This document shows positions 45,794 to 55,546 of a stretch of DNA of 64,000 bases, one piece after another. A program made the position numbers and the translations under genes. The notes below the pieces were generated by a model that saw only the letters and a program-made list of their open reading frames with translations, searched no databases and was not told the origin of the DNA. The stretch's first letter is position 1; each line of letters begins with the position of its first letter. This stretch comes from Hsuehochloa calcarea (taxonomy: Eukaryota > Streptophyta > Magnoliopsida > Poales > Poaceae). The stretch is taken from assembly GCA_036346395.1 (NCBI GenBank), contig CM070603.1:53922868-53986867 (forward strand), in the 5' to 3' direction.

Positions 45794-47095
45794 GTGCTGA
45801 AGGAGGTCGGCGGAGCGGCATCATATCTGATGCTATCGAAGACGAACTACAACGACTGGTCCTTGCTGATGAAGATCAAGTTGCAGGCTCGCTGTCTTTG
45901 GGACGCCATCGATCCAGGCGATGTTGAGCTCCACGAAGACAGGATGACGTTGGACGCCATCTGCAGTGCAGTCCCGCCCGAGATGATCTCGACCCTGGCG
46001 ACCAAGGTGTCGACCAAGGAGGCGTGGGACTGCATCAAGACAATGCGGGTCGGCGATGAACGCATCCGCAAAGCTAGTGCACAGAAGGTGCGCACGGAGT
46101 ACGAGACCATCGGGTTTCGCGATGGCGAGACCGTGGAGGATTTCGCCATGCGACTCACCGCCATCGTCAACCAGCTTGCAATCCGTGGCGACCCGAACCT
46201 CGCCGCAAGAGGTCGCCGAGAAGTATCTACGCGTCGCCCACCTGTGTTCAACCAACTCGTCCTCTCCATTGAGACACTCCTTGACATTTCCACGATGTCG
46301 CTGGAGGAGGTGACCGGGAGGCTTAAGGCGGCAGAGGACTCGGGGCAGTCCTCATCTTCTTCTTCCCCAAGCGCCGGTGGCAAGCTCTACCTCACCGAGG
46401 AGGAGTGGCTTGAGCGGTACAAGAAGAAGGTGGAGGCAAAACGCGGTGGCGGCTCGAGCAGCCGTGACAAGCGCCGCGGAGGAAAGGGGCGCAACGGCGG
46501 CGGTGGTACCAGGAGCTCGGAGGGGCCGGCCCGCAAGGACGACAAATGCCGCAACTGCGGAAAATTTGACCACTGGGCCAAAGACTGCAGGAGCAAACCC
46601 AAGCGGGACGAACAGGCCCATGTGGCCCAGGACGACGAGCTCACTTTGCTCCTGTCGGAGGGCAGCGCCGTCTTCACCACCAGTTTGCCGCCGCCACCCT
46701 GCAATTCCCCACCCGATGTGGAGAGCGATGGATCCAGCCGAGTCGCGGCGACTTCGTCCGTCGCAACCAAAGACCTCCAGCCGATCGTGCCGTCTTCGTC
46801 GAGCTCATCACGAGGCACGGTCGAGCTGGTGGAGCAGAAGGTCTTCGCGGCGCTCGGCGGCGCAAAGGAGCAGGATCCCGGGCGCTGGATCCTGGACACC
46901 GGGGCCACCAACCACATGACTGGGTCCCGGGCAGCGTTCTCCGACCTCGACACGGCATCACCGGCACGGTGCGGTTCGGCGACGGCTCCGCCGTCCGGAT
47001 CGAGGATGTGGCACGACATCGTTTCACGCAAGAATGGCGAGCACCGTGCCCTCGCCAATCGCGCATTTCATCCGCGCCACCGCCAACATCATTAG
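45794..47095 (+). pseudogene. Copia gag and protease region
   Basis: A 433-codon open frame with a UBN2/DUF4219-type gag (TNYNDWSLLMKIKLQ, LDAICSAVPPEM, VGDERIRKASAQ, LSIETLLDISTMSLEEVTGRLKA). A CCHC knuckle follows (CRNCGKFDHWAKDC), then the aspartic protease box WILDTGATNHMTG. Between about 46195 and 46245 the residues make sense only in another frame, so two compensating indels are likely. After the protease box the frame slips again (about 46950), leaving the rest of protease and the link to integrase unreadable in one frame. Confidence 0.85.
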
Positions 47096-47259
47096 TGTCG
47101 CCACCGACGAGTGTGGCTATCAAGTCCGATTGAGGACAACGTGATGCGATTCGTGACGAGTAGCGCGTCGCCGCCAAAGTCCACCGAGCACAAAGCCGCC
47201 TCTATGTGCTCCACATCAACATTGCACGCGGCTCGCTTAATCGCTACCGGAGAAGATGT

Positions 47260-48600
47260 GTGGCGCCGCATGCCCGCTTTGGGCACATTAATTTTGCTTG
47301 CGTACCGCGTAAGATGGGAAGAGAAAAGCTGGTCCGTGGCCTACCTGTGCTGTCGCAAGTCGACCAGGTGTGCGAGGCGTGTCTCGCCGGAAAGCAACGC
47401 CGCACACCTTTCCCGCAGCACGCACTTACACGCTCCACTGAGCCCCTCGAACTGCTGCACGACGACCTCTGCGGCCCAATCTCGCCGCCGACTCTAGCGG
47501 AATCGCCATTTCCTCCTCCTCGCCGACGACTACAAATGGCTTCATGTGGCTTGCGCCCTACCCTCCAAGGATGTCGCGTGACCGCCATCAAGCGCATCCA
47601 AGCCGCCGCTGAGAAGAAAAGCGGCAGGGAGCTTCGTGCACTACGCACGGACCGAGGGGGAGAATTCACCGTCAAGGACTTCGTCGAGTACTGCGCCGAG
47701 CTAGGTGTGCGGCGCGAACTCACGGCGCCGTATTCACCGCAACAGAACGGCGTCGTGGAGCGAAGAAATCAGATGGTGGTTGGGACGGCGCAAAGCATGC
47801 TCAAGGCAAAGGGACTGCCAGGTATGTTTTGGGGCGAAGCAATCACCACGGTCGTCTACTTGTCGAATGTGTCGTCATCCAAGAGCATCGGAGGCAAGTC
47901 CCCGTATGAGCTCGAACAGAGTCCGTCGGCGTGCACCACTGCAAGACGTTCGGTGCATGGCACACATAAAGAACACGACGCCGAACGCGAAGAAGCTCGA
48001 CGATAGAAGCAAACCCATGATCTTCGTGGGCTACGAGCCGGGGTCAAAGGCGTATCGCGCCTACAATCCCGATACTCGGCGCGTGCACATCTCCCGCGAC
48101 ATCGTATTCGACGAGGAGGCCCAGTGGAAGTGGGACGTCAACACTGCCGGGGACGTTGACACCGACTTCATCATCGAGTACACCTCCGTGAATCAGCCGC
48201 AGGTCATTACCTCAACAGGGACGGCTGCAGAAGAGCAGGCGGAGTCTGCTTCACCGTCCGCATCACCGCTGAGTTCGAGCTTGCCTGCATCAGGCCAGGC
48301 GACGCCCATCACCACGCCGACGGCTGGGGCGTCTCCAGTGGAGTTCGTGTCTCCACCAGCTGTTCCAGAGGACGACCTCGACGCCGACCACGATGGCGTC
48401 CCACTTCGGTTCCGCACCATCGAAAACGTGCTCGGCCCGGCGACACCGCCGGGGCTGGCCGCCCGTGAACTCGACGAGGAGCTGCTACTTGTGGGAGCAG
48501 ACGAGCCAGCATCATTCGCTGAAGCGCAACAGCATCAGTGTTGGCGCCAGGCGATGCTCGAGGAGATGCGGTCGATAGAAGCCAACGACACTGAAACTAG
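47260..48600 (+). pseudogene. Copia integrase region, frameshifted
   Basis: Integrase zinc motif remnants (HARFGHINFACVP, CEACLAGKQRRTPFP), the core LRTDRGGEF, then AYSPQQNG-like YSPQQNGVVERRN and FWGEAITTVVYLSN. The C-terminal block (IFVGYEPGSKAYRAYNPDTRRVHISRD) is in a different frame starting near 47960. At least two frameshifts (about 47500 and 47940) interrupt it. Confidence 0.85.
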
Positions 48601-50025
48601 TTGATCCCCACCACGCCGCCAATTGGGCTCTGGGTCTTCAAGACGAAGATCTTGCCGCCGAACGTCACCAAGCACAAAGCACGCCTTGTCGCCAAAGGAT
48701 ATGTGCAGCGGCAGGGGATCGACTTCGACGAAGTATTTGCCCCAGTGGCACGGCTTGAATCGGTTCGGCTACTGTTGGCGCATGCGTCTTGTGAGGGCTG
48801 GCCTGTCCATCACATGGACGTGAAGTCAGCCTTCCTCAATGGCGAGTTGAAGGAGGAGGTTTATGTCGCGCAGCCGCCGGGATTCGTCGCCGATGGAGAA
48901 GAGCACAAGGTGCTGCGCCTGGACAAGGCGCTCTACGGACTTCGTCAGGCCCCGCGCGCGTGGTATGCCAAGTTGGACGACTCCTTACTAGCGCTTGGCT
49001 TCCACCGAAGTGTTTCCGAGCATGTTGTGTACATGCGCGGCGGAGGCGCGCACCGCCTGGTGGTTGGCGTATATGTCGACGACCTCGTTATCACTGGCGG
49101 AGATCTTCTCGAGCTCAAGCAGTTCAAGGAAGAGATGAAGGGGACATTCCAAATGAGCGACCTTGGTCTACTGCAATACTACCTCGGGCTGGAGGTGAGT
49201 CAGACCAAAGACGACATCACCATTAGTCAGGCCGCCTACGCCATGAAGATACTTGAAGCGGCGGGCATGGTAGGCAGCAATCCTAGTCTCACTCCCATGG
49301 AACCACGGCTCAAACTCAGTAAGTCAAGCACCACCCCTGCTGTTGATCCAACTGAATATAGAAGAATCGTGGGTTCGTTGCGCTATCTGGTGAACTCAAG
49401 ACCAGATTTAGCGTTCTCGGTGGGGTACATCAGTAGGTTCATGGAGAAGCCCACCACCGAGCATCTGGCAGCCGTGAAACGAGTGCTGAGATACATCGCA
49501 GGCACCATTAACTACGGCTGCCACTACCAGAGGAAGAAGGGACCAGTACAACTAATTGGCTATAGCGACAGTGATCATGCAGGCGACATCGACACACGCA
49601 AGAGCACCTCGTGGGTCTTCTTCTTCCTCGAACAATCGATCACCGGCAACACTGTATGAAAGTCGTGGCTCTGTCATCTTGTGAAGTCAATACATCATCG
49701 CGACGATCACGCCGCTGTATGCAGTGGTTGGCGGGCTTCTTTCGAGCTCGAGAGAGAGGAGGCCAACGCCATCACATTGAAGATTGACAACCAATCGCCA
49801 ATTTCGCTTAGTAAGAACCCTGTCTTCCATGATCGCAGTAAGCATATTGAAACCAGATATCACTACATCAGAGAATGCATCGAGGAAGGCAGGGTGCAGG
49901 TCGAGTTCATCGGCACCAATAAGCAGTTGGCGAACATTTTGACGAAAGCACTTGGGCGAGACAGGTTCATTGAGCTGCGCTCCAAGATTGGCCTCGTCGA
50001 AATTCAATCAGCATATAAGGTTTAG
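48601..50025 (+). pseudogene. Copia reverse transcriptase/RNase H region
   Basis: Open from 48601 to 49659 with KHKARLVAKGYVQRQGIDF, HMDVKSAFLNGELKEEVY, ALYGLRQAPRAWYAKLD and the intact catalytic YVDD (VGVYVDDLVITGG). MEPRLKLSK and RNase H beginning IGYSDSDHAGD follow. The frame breaks near 49650. RNase H resumes at 49681-50025 (LKIDNQSPISLSKNPVFHDR, SKHIETRYHYIRE, LANILTKALGRDRF). Confidence 0.9.
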
Positions 50026-50034
50026 GGGGAGTTT

Positions 50035-50355
50035 TGTTGGCTGTTAAACCTTGTACGCATGCATCTAGTTAGTTGGTTTACCAGTTCTGCTTGTGCATGC
50101 ATCTAGTTAGTTGGTTTACCATTTCGTTTCTGCATGCGCACGAGCTCCGGATCGTGACCAGGTCATGACGCGAGAAGCGCTCTGCTCCAGTTTTTCCGTT
50201 TTGCATTGTTTCATTGCTTTGCATTATAAAAGGAGATGAGAAATAGGAAACGCAGTATCTGCACTGCAGCACAAAAGACCTTCTGAGTTCCACGTGTGTG
50301 TGTGCGCATCTTGAGCTCGGGTTTCCTCCAGGTGATCCTCGCCGGAGAACTGACA
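50035..50355 (+). repeat. 3' LTR of the copia element
   Basis: 321 bp, near-identical to the 5' LTR with the same TATA-like box. The GT run is shorter. It is followed directly by the GAAAA target duplication and the resumed host coding sequence. Confidence 0.95.
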
Positions 50356-51395
50356 GAAAAAGCGTAAGGAGAGGCACGAGGAGGTGGCAGCACCGTCTCA
50401 TGCATTTCCACCTGCTGCTGCCCAAACACCAATCTTGGAGGAGGAGGAGGAGGAGGGGGAGGCTGTGATGGAGAGAAAGAAGAAGAAGCACAAGAGATGG
50501 AAGCATGAGGAGGAGGAGGAACATGTGCCCTGATCTCTATCTCCGGTCGCTGTTGCCGGAATCCCAATCTGGGAGGATGAGGAGACGGCGAGGAGGAGGA
50601 AGAAACAGAAGCGGATGAGGGATAAGGAGAAGTAGGAGCAGGCAAACACCTCGCCCCAAACAGCCACTACCTCGCCGTCCGGCCAGTCTCCACCTCCACC
50701 GAAAAAAGAAGAGCAAGAATAAGCTGATAGCCCACAGGTTAAGAGTGTTAAGAGGAGCAACGGCAAGAATCCCCGCATCCTGAGCACCCGTGAGATCATC
50801 AAAATGAGGATTGAGTTGAGGAACCAGCAGCAGCTGCCCGTAGTCTTTGTTGTTGCAATGACTATGGTTTCAAAAGCCAATTCCAATTCCAATTGCATCG
50901 AGAAGAACCCCAATCATTCTTCACCTTTTGGCGCATTGTTTGACCAATTCTCCTACAAACCTGTCCCCCAAGCTCACAATCCACCACCTCCTAGAAGCCC
51001 TGATCATCTAGCCAGGCCTCCTCCTCTGGGTAACCCATCATCTGAGTCATCTCATCTCACTACAAATGAGACCTCCAAGTTTGCCAAGGCTAACACCTCC
51101 AAGACTTCCAAGACAACAATCTCGAAGAAAAAACAGTCAGGCTCAGCCTCAGGTTCACAAGATAATGTAATGGTGAATGAAAAGGAAAAACTGAGAACAA
51201 GGCGAGGACGAAGAAGCAGAGGAAACCACCACCGTTGCTTACCTGTTCTGAGAAGTGCTCAGACAAATACCACCGCCTGCCCTTGGACCAGCTGGTACCC
51301 CTGCCATGCTCACCTCATAAGCTCCTGCAGGAGAAGTATGCTTCTGACCCATGGAAGGTCAATGCATGCTCCTCAACTTAACACATGGCAAACAA

Positions 51396-52426
51396 GTGAG
51401 CTGCTTGATTCTTTGCTTCTTTATCTTCTCCCTGTGAATTTTAGTAATTGTAACAACTAACTAAATTCATAGCAAGTAACTTGATTGATTGATGACCGTT
51501 TTTGTAGCCAACAAAGCAAAAGAGGCTCACTTGTCTTGTACTCTTGCTGCAACTAATTAATAATATAGTGATCACTGTTTGTGCCCCACTTCTTTCATTA
51601 ATAAGAAGTGGTTCATTGTCTTCGTTTGTCAAAATTTGTAAGTATGAAGGATGACTAAACTTAAATTATGAAATACATTTTATAATTTGGAAATGATTAT
51701 CTCAGTCGAATGATTTTTTTGATAAATCAGTCGAATATCTCACCTTAGAATATGCTCCTAGGTTTGTGTGGCCCTCTCTTGATCTCTTCTCCTTCAACTC
51801 TGGCACCCCTCACCGCATGCCCCCCTTCTTTTCCTTAAATTAAGGTGATGCGCAGGAGGCGTCGCAACTCGTTGCTAGTGGCAACAACAAGGAGGAGGCG
51901 TGGAGGAGGATGCCAGAGGTGGAGGCGTGCGGCAGCGCATGGGGAGGCATGGAAGAAGCTACGTGTCGCTGGAAGTTGAGAGGTGGCATGGGGAAGCATG
52001 GCAGAGGACCAGTGGGCCTCACCGGAGTGGTGCTAGCGATGTAGTTGCGCACTGAAGGATGGAGGCGGTGCTAGGGTTCGGGAGGGGTGGGGTGGGGAGA
52101 GGTGAGTGAAGAATATATAGTAGTAAAAAGAGATGAGGTGGGTGGTTGGATCTAGATCCAACAATTAATTTGTTTTTGACTAAAATGCATAAAATTTTTC
52201 GTTGAGTGATTTGTAGTCACTCTTGTATGAATAAGGAGCAGCTGCTATTCTGTTTTGATGGCTATGTTTCTGCAAATGCAATATCACCAAATTACATGTC
52301 TTGTGTTGTTTTAGTACAACACTGAATTTAAATTTGCATTTGTTTTACAAGGCGATTGGCCTGAAGCTTCAATACCATGTTCAAGCTTAAGTTAAAGGAT
52401 CCAATGCCCTCTGTTAACTAATGTAG
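51396..52426 (+). other. Long intron of the MBD4-like gene
   Basis: GT donor after the HGKQ codons (CAA|GTGAGC) and acceptor AATGTAG|GTCAC at 52425-52426. It contains AT-rich DNA and a G-rich block (51840-52120) with short frames that have no protein match I know. Confidence 0.55.
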
Positions 52427-52869
52427 GTCACAAAAAAAGTGAAGGGGTTCTTCAAACGTTATCCTGATGCCCAAACTGCATTTAATATTGATGCTGAAAA
52501 GATGGCGGAGTATCTGGCCCATCTGGGGTTGCAGCATGTAAAAGCAAGCAGAATCCAGAAATTCGCGTATGTTGAAGAAGAATGGACCTATATTACTGAG
52601 CTTTGTGGTGTTGGCAAGTGAGTGGGCTCCCCCTTAACTCTTCTGTTGTATATGGAGTATTTTTACTATGATGTTTCTTATCCCATTGTATTAGTAATTA
52701 GAAAGTTGGCTCTGACTGCAGGTATGCAGCTGATGCTTATGCAATCTTTTGTGCGGGCAGGGCAGCAGAGGTGGTACCTGAAGATCACAAGTTAGTTGAT
52801 TACTGTAAGTATGTCTGCTTTGAGTTGCCCACGATTCAGGTTGGAATCTTGACACAGAAGGTTCAGTGA

Positions 52870-53427
52870 ATTGCCCCATTATTTTTGAGCTAGCTTAGCT
52901 TTAAAAATTTATGGCAACTCGTGGGATGCCAATTATTCAAACGAATAAATGTTGAGGTAATACATACATGACCTTGCTTTAGTAATCAGTACTCCACTAG
53001 GAGAATAACTTAACGAATCTTAAAGCTAAGCCGTGAGCAATTGAGGAAAATTCGTATTTTGAGTATAGTACCATATCAAATAATAGGTAAACATATGCAT
53101 AGCCAACTTAAGAGAGTTCAGCCAAGACCCAAACCAAAATCAAAAGCCCATTTGAGATGGACCTTTACTTATCGCTTGCATATTCTATATCTTAATCTTA
53201 TCTTACTTAATAAAGAACGGGGTTTACCTCCACGCAGCGAGGGCCGATCGTCCCACCCGAGGGCACCCCAGATCTCGATTCCTCTTTCTTCATCATCTCC
53301 CGCGTGCCTCGCAACCGCTACACCCCCACTTATTATTGTGCCCCCACTCCTCGCAACCACCCCGTATATGCACCTTGTGATTTTCCTTCGCCGGTGAGTC
53401 AGACCAGAGGGACGTAAGCAAGCAGCG
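52870..53427. other. Spacer and leader of the MSBP-like fragment
   Basis: AT-rich to 53200, then GC-rich leader-like DNA up to the ATG at 53428. No other gene. Confidence 0.4.
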
Positions 53428-53772
53428 ATGGCGGTCGTGGAGGCGTGGGAGACGCTGAAGCAGACAATCGAGGCTTACACGGGGCTGTCCCCGTTGGCCT
53501 TCTTCACTGTCGTGGTGGTTACCGCTGCGATATACCACGTCATGTCGAGGCTCTTGGCAGACCCGCCCCTGCCGCGCCCACGCGAGGTGCCCGAGGTGGA
53601 GTCGCTACCTCCGTGCAGCTGGGAGGAGCACCACGACGCCATCACACCATCGCCCGCGCTGTACCACGTCTTGTCAGGGCTCTTCGCTGCACCGCCCCTG
53701 CCGCGTCCACGTGAAGTGCCCGAGGCGGAGCTACTACCACCGCCGGTGCAGTATGCAGTATGCACTAAATGA
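53428..53772 (+). pseudogene. Membrane steroid-binding protein (MSBP/MAPR) N-terminal fragment
   Basis: 114 codons. MAVVEAWETLKQTIEAYTGLSPLAFFTVVVVTA matches the start and membrane anchor of plant membrane steroid-binding proteins (a short lumenal segment, then one transmembrane helix at about 22-42). The cytochrome b5-like steroid/heme-binding domain that should follow PPPVQ is absent, and the frame ends AVCTK-stop. The post-anchor segment is duplicated in tandem: IYHVMSRLLADPPLPRPREV and LYHVLSGLFAAPPLPRPREV, 42 codons apart. It is a gene fragment, not a working receptor. Confidence 0.75.
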
Positions 53773-54356
53773 TGTGCTCTTCATATGATGTGTGTTAGAT
53801 CATATCAGAAGGTCTGACTATTTTTATTGATGAGAACTTTTACAAATGTGGTGGGAATGATAATCTGAATTATTTTGATTTTCATAACAGATTAACACCA
53901 ATCTGTGAATTAACTTATGTATAATTATTTAAGTGGGATATTATGATGCACTGGAAGTTAATTCTTGAAGTATTGCAAGCTAACGTTTGGAACTCAAAAA
54001 CAATTGCCTGGTACACCAATCAAACTAGTGAACACAAAAGATATTTTTTTGTGCTGCCTAATGCCACAACATTTTCCTGTTTTTTCTTTTCCTCTTATAG
54101 TGAACAAACAAATGAGTAACTGAGAGCTATTCATAACCAGCCAGCGTCGTAAGAGCTCATACGCCACCCCCCTAATTAACCCCTAATTAACGGCGTAACT
54201 AGGGGCATAACATAATCATGCAAAACTTCAATGCTGCATGACTAAAGTCAGCCAGTCTCTTGCGCATAAGCAATTGACCTCAAGTTCATCTTGATTCTTG
54301 GCACAACCACATGTAATGCTGCTGTTAAATTGGGGGAGAGGAGCACACGTACGCAC
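53773..54356. other. Spacer without recognisable coding DNA
   Basis: AT-rich. I searched here on the minus strand for the missing CCCH exon of the neighbouring zinc-finger fragment and did not find it. Confidence 0.4.
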
Positions 54357-54668
54357 CGTGCGGGCGAAGTGGTGGCAGACGCCCTGGGCGAGGAGGGCAC
54401 CGTCGGGCTGGAGGAGGGAAGAAGCGCCACCCTGGGACTCTGCCGAAGAAGATGATAAGAAGCAGGCTCGAAGGCGGGGCAGTCAGGGTGTTCGAGGGAA
54501 CGCGTGAACCACACAAGTAAGATGAGGAGCACCTTGGCGGCGGACGGCGTCGTACCAGAGGGCATGGGCGCGTTGGTGCTGGGCGCCCTGGAGGTGGCGT
54601 TTGCGGGCGCCGGCGGTGTCCTGGAACTGCTTCTCGCAGTAGTCGCAGTAGTACTTGCCCAACGGCAT
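54357..54668 (-). pseudogene. ZMAT5/U11-U12 20K-like zinc-finger gene, first two exons only
   Basis: Exon 1 (54668-54533) starts MPLGKYYCDYCEKQFQDTAG and holds a U1-type C2H2 finger (C8, C11, H25, H31) followed by HALWYDAVRRQ. A 93-nt intron (54532-54440, CAAG|GTGCTC ... TTCGGCAG|AGTC) is phase-matched to exon 2 (54439-54357), which encodes GGASSLLQPDG and QGVCHHFART and ends at a GT donor. Plant homologues (minor-spliceosome 20K protein, annotated in rice as a CCCH-domain protein) continue with a CCCH finger. No such exon is present downstream to 53773, so the copy seems 3'-truncated. Alternatively the next intron is long and crosses the MSBP fragment. Confidence 0.7.
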
Positions 54669-55546
54669 CTCCCCCTCTCGTTTCTCCTTTCTTTCCCGAG
54701 AGTTTCGTCCGCCTCCTTTTAATCCTTTCTCCCCTCTACTCTTCTTGCGCACCTTCAGGCAGCTCCAGCCACATTTGCAACCAGGTATTTCACATGAATC
54801 TTCTGAAGGTTCTTGCAAAAAACAGAGTTGCTCTTTCAATCCAAAACTCCCAACAAAACATGTTTTCTTATAATCTCTATAACTCTTCAGTTCAGACACT
54901 TCGCAATGTGGCTCAACCGTCACAGGTAGAGTCCAGTAGCAGCATGCCATGCCAGCATGCATATTTCCCATGGTACAAACATGAACGAAATGAGTTGCAG
55001 ACAAACATCTACCCTCACCGAGCACAGCAGATAAACCAAACGATTCACAGTTCAACAGGCAACATCAACGTCAGGCCATTTCACCGGCAAGATTTATGCA
55101 TACAACAAATCATAAGCGAATAGCATCCTCAGGTTGCAAAACCCAGATTCGATATGAGCAAACAGGTACATAGTAGCGAACGGTAGTAATTTCAGAAAAT
55201 CTAAACCAGGTAGCAGTCTGACGACAAAGAAACTAAGAAAGTCAACGAGGATCCATACATGGATCAACTACCATAAATACATTCATACTGCTCTAGAACA
55301 TATTACAGATCAACAATGGCAAATCTCAATTCTCAAGTGAGGGTTAGTAGGAGGGGGTGCACCGGTTACATGTCAAGTTTGCATCGCAACATACTACTAC
55401 TCAGCTACACAGGTCAACACAGCGGTCATACAGGAACGTAACTTCACATCTTCAACAACCATCGCGCACGCATGCTGCCGATCCAACATCCCAGGGGAAA
55501 TGCGCACTTCTCATGGAAATTTCCAAAGAGCGGCGAGGCAGTCGTC
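54669..55546. other. Leader of the zinc-finger fragment and 3' UTR of the GSK3-like gene
   Basis: 54669-54760 is the upstream leader of the minus-strand fragment. From about 55200 to 55546 the DNA should be the 3' UTR of the minus-strand kinase. No further gene. Confidence 0.45.

Larger units (their letters stand above)
45336..50355 (+). mobile_element. Complete Ty1/copia LTR retrotransposon inserted in the MBD4-like gene
   Basis: 5,020 bp, flanked by GAAAA (45331-45335 and 50356-50360). LTRs 45336-45658 and 50035-50355 start TGTTGG and end ACTGACA. By eye they differ at about ten positions plus a GT-repeat length change, so the insertion is fairly recent. The primer-binding site TGGTATCAGAGC (45661-45672) matches plant initiator tRNA-Met. 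The polypurine tract TTTAGGGGGAG precedes the 3' LTR. The gene order (gag, protease, integrase, reverse transcriptase, RNase H) marks it as copia. The frame is broken in several places, so this copy is not autonomous. Confidence 0.95.
44752..52869 (+). pseudogene. MBD4-like DNA glycosylase gene interrupted by a copia element
   Basis: The C-terminal HhH-GPD glycosylase domain is clear. 51230-51395 encodes SDKYHRLPLDQLVPL...KLLQEKYASDPWK. Exon 52427-52617 encodes FFKRYPDAQTA...LAHLGLQ...ITELCGVG. Exon 52722-52869 encodes YAADAYAIFCAGRAAEVVPE, then DHKLVDY, ending KVQ-stop. The helix-hairpin-helix (LCGVGKYAADAY) and the catalytic Asp of VPEDHKL are present. This family excises mismatched T or U in base-excision repair. 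The Lys/Arg/Glu-rich N-terminal region (45130-45335 and 50356-50540) reads in one frame across the retrotransposon insertion point. A frame slip at a G run (44990), a stop at 45098, stops after 50520, a slip near 51190 and another inside the core just after DPWKV (51360) mean the full protein is not made. WCxx-like DYW is DYC here. The start at 44752 is tentative. Confidence 0.7.

Noticed and set aside
46387..47058. Minus-strand frame of 223 codons across copia gag
   Set aside because: Shadow of the gag/protease frame, with no recognisable domain.
54483..55055. Full 191-codon minus-strand frame
   Set aside because: Only the part after the internal MPLGKYYC start resembles a known protein. 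The upstream extension is leader DNA, and the last residues read into an intron.
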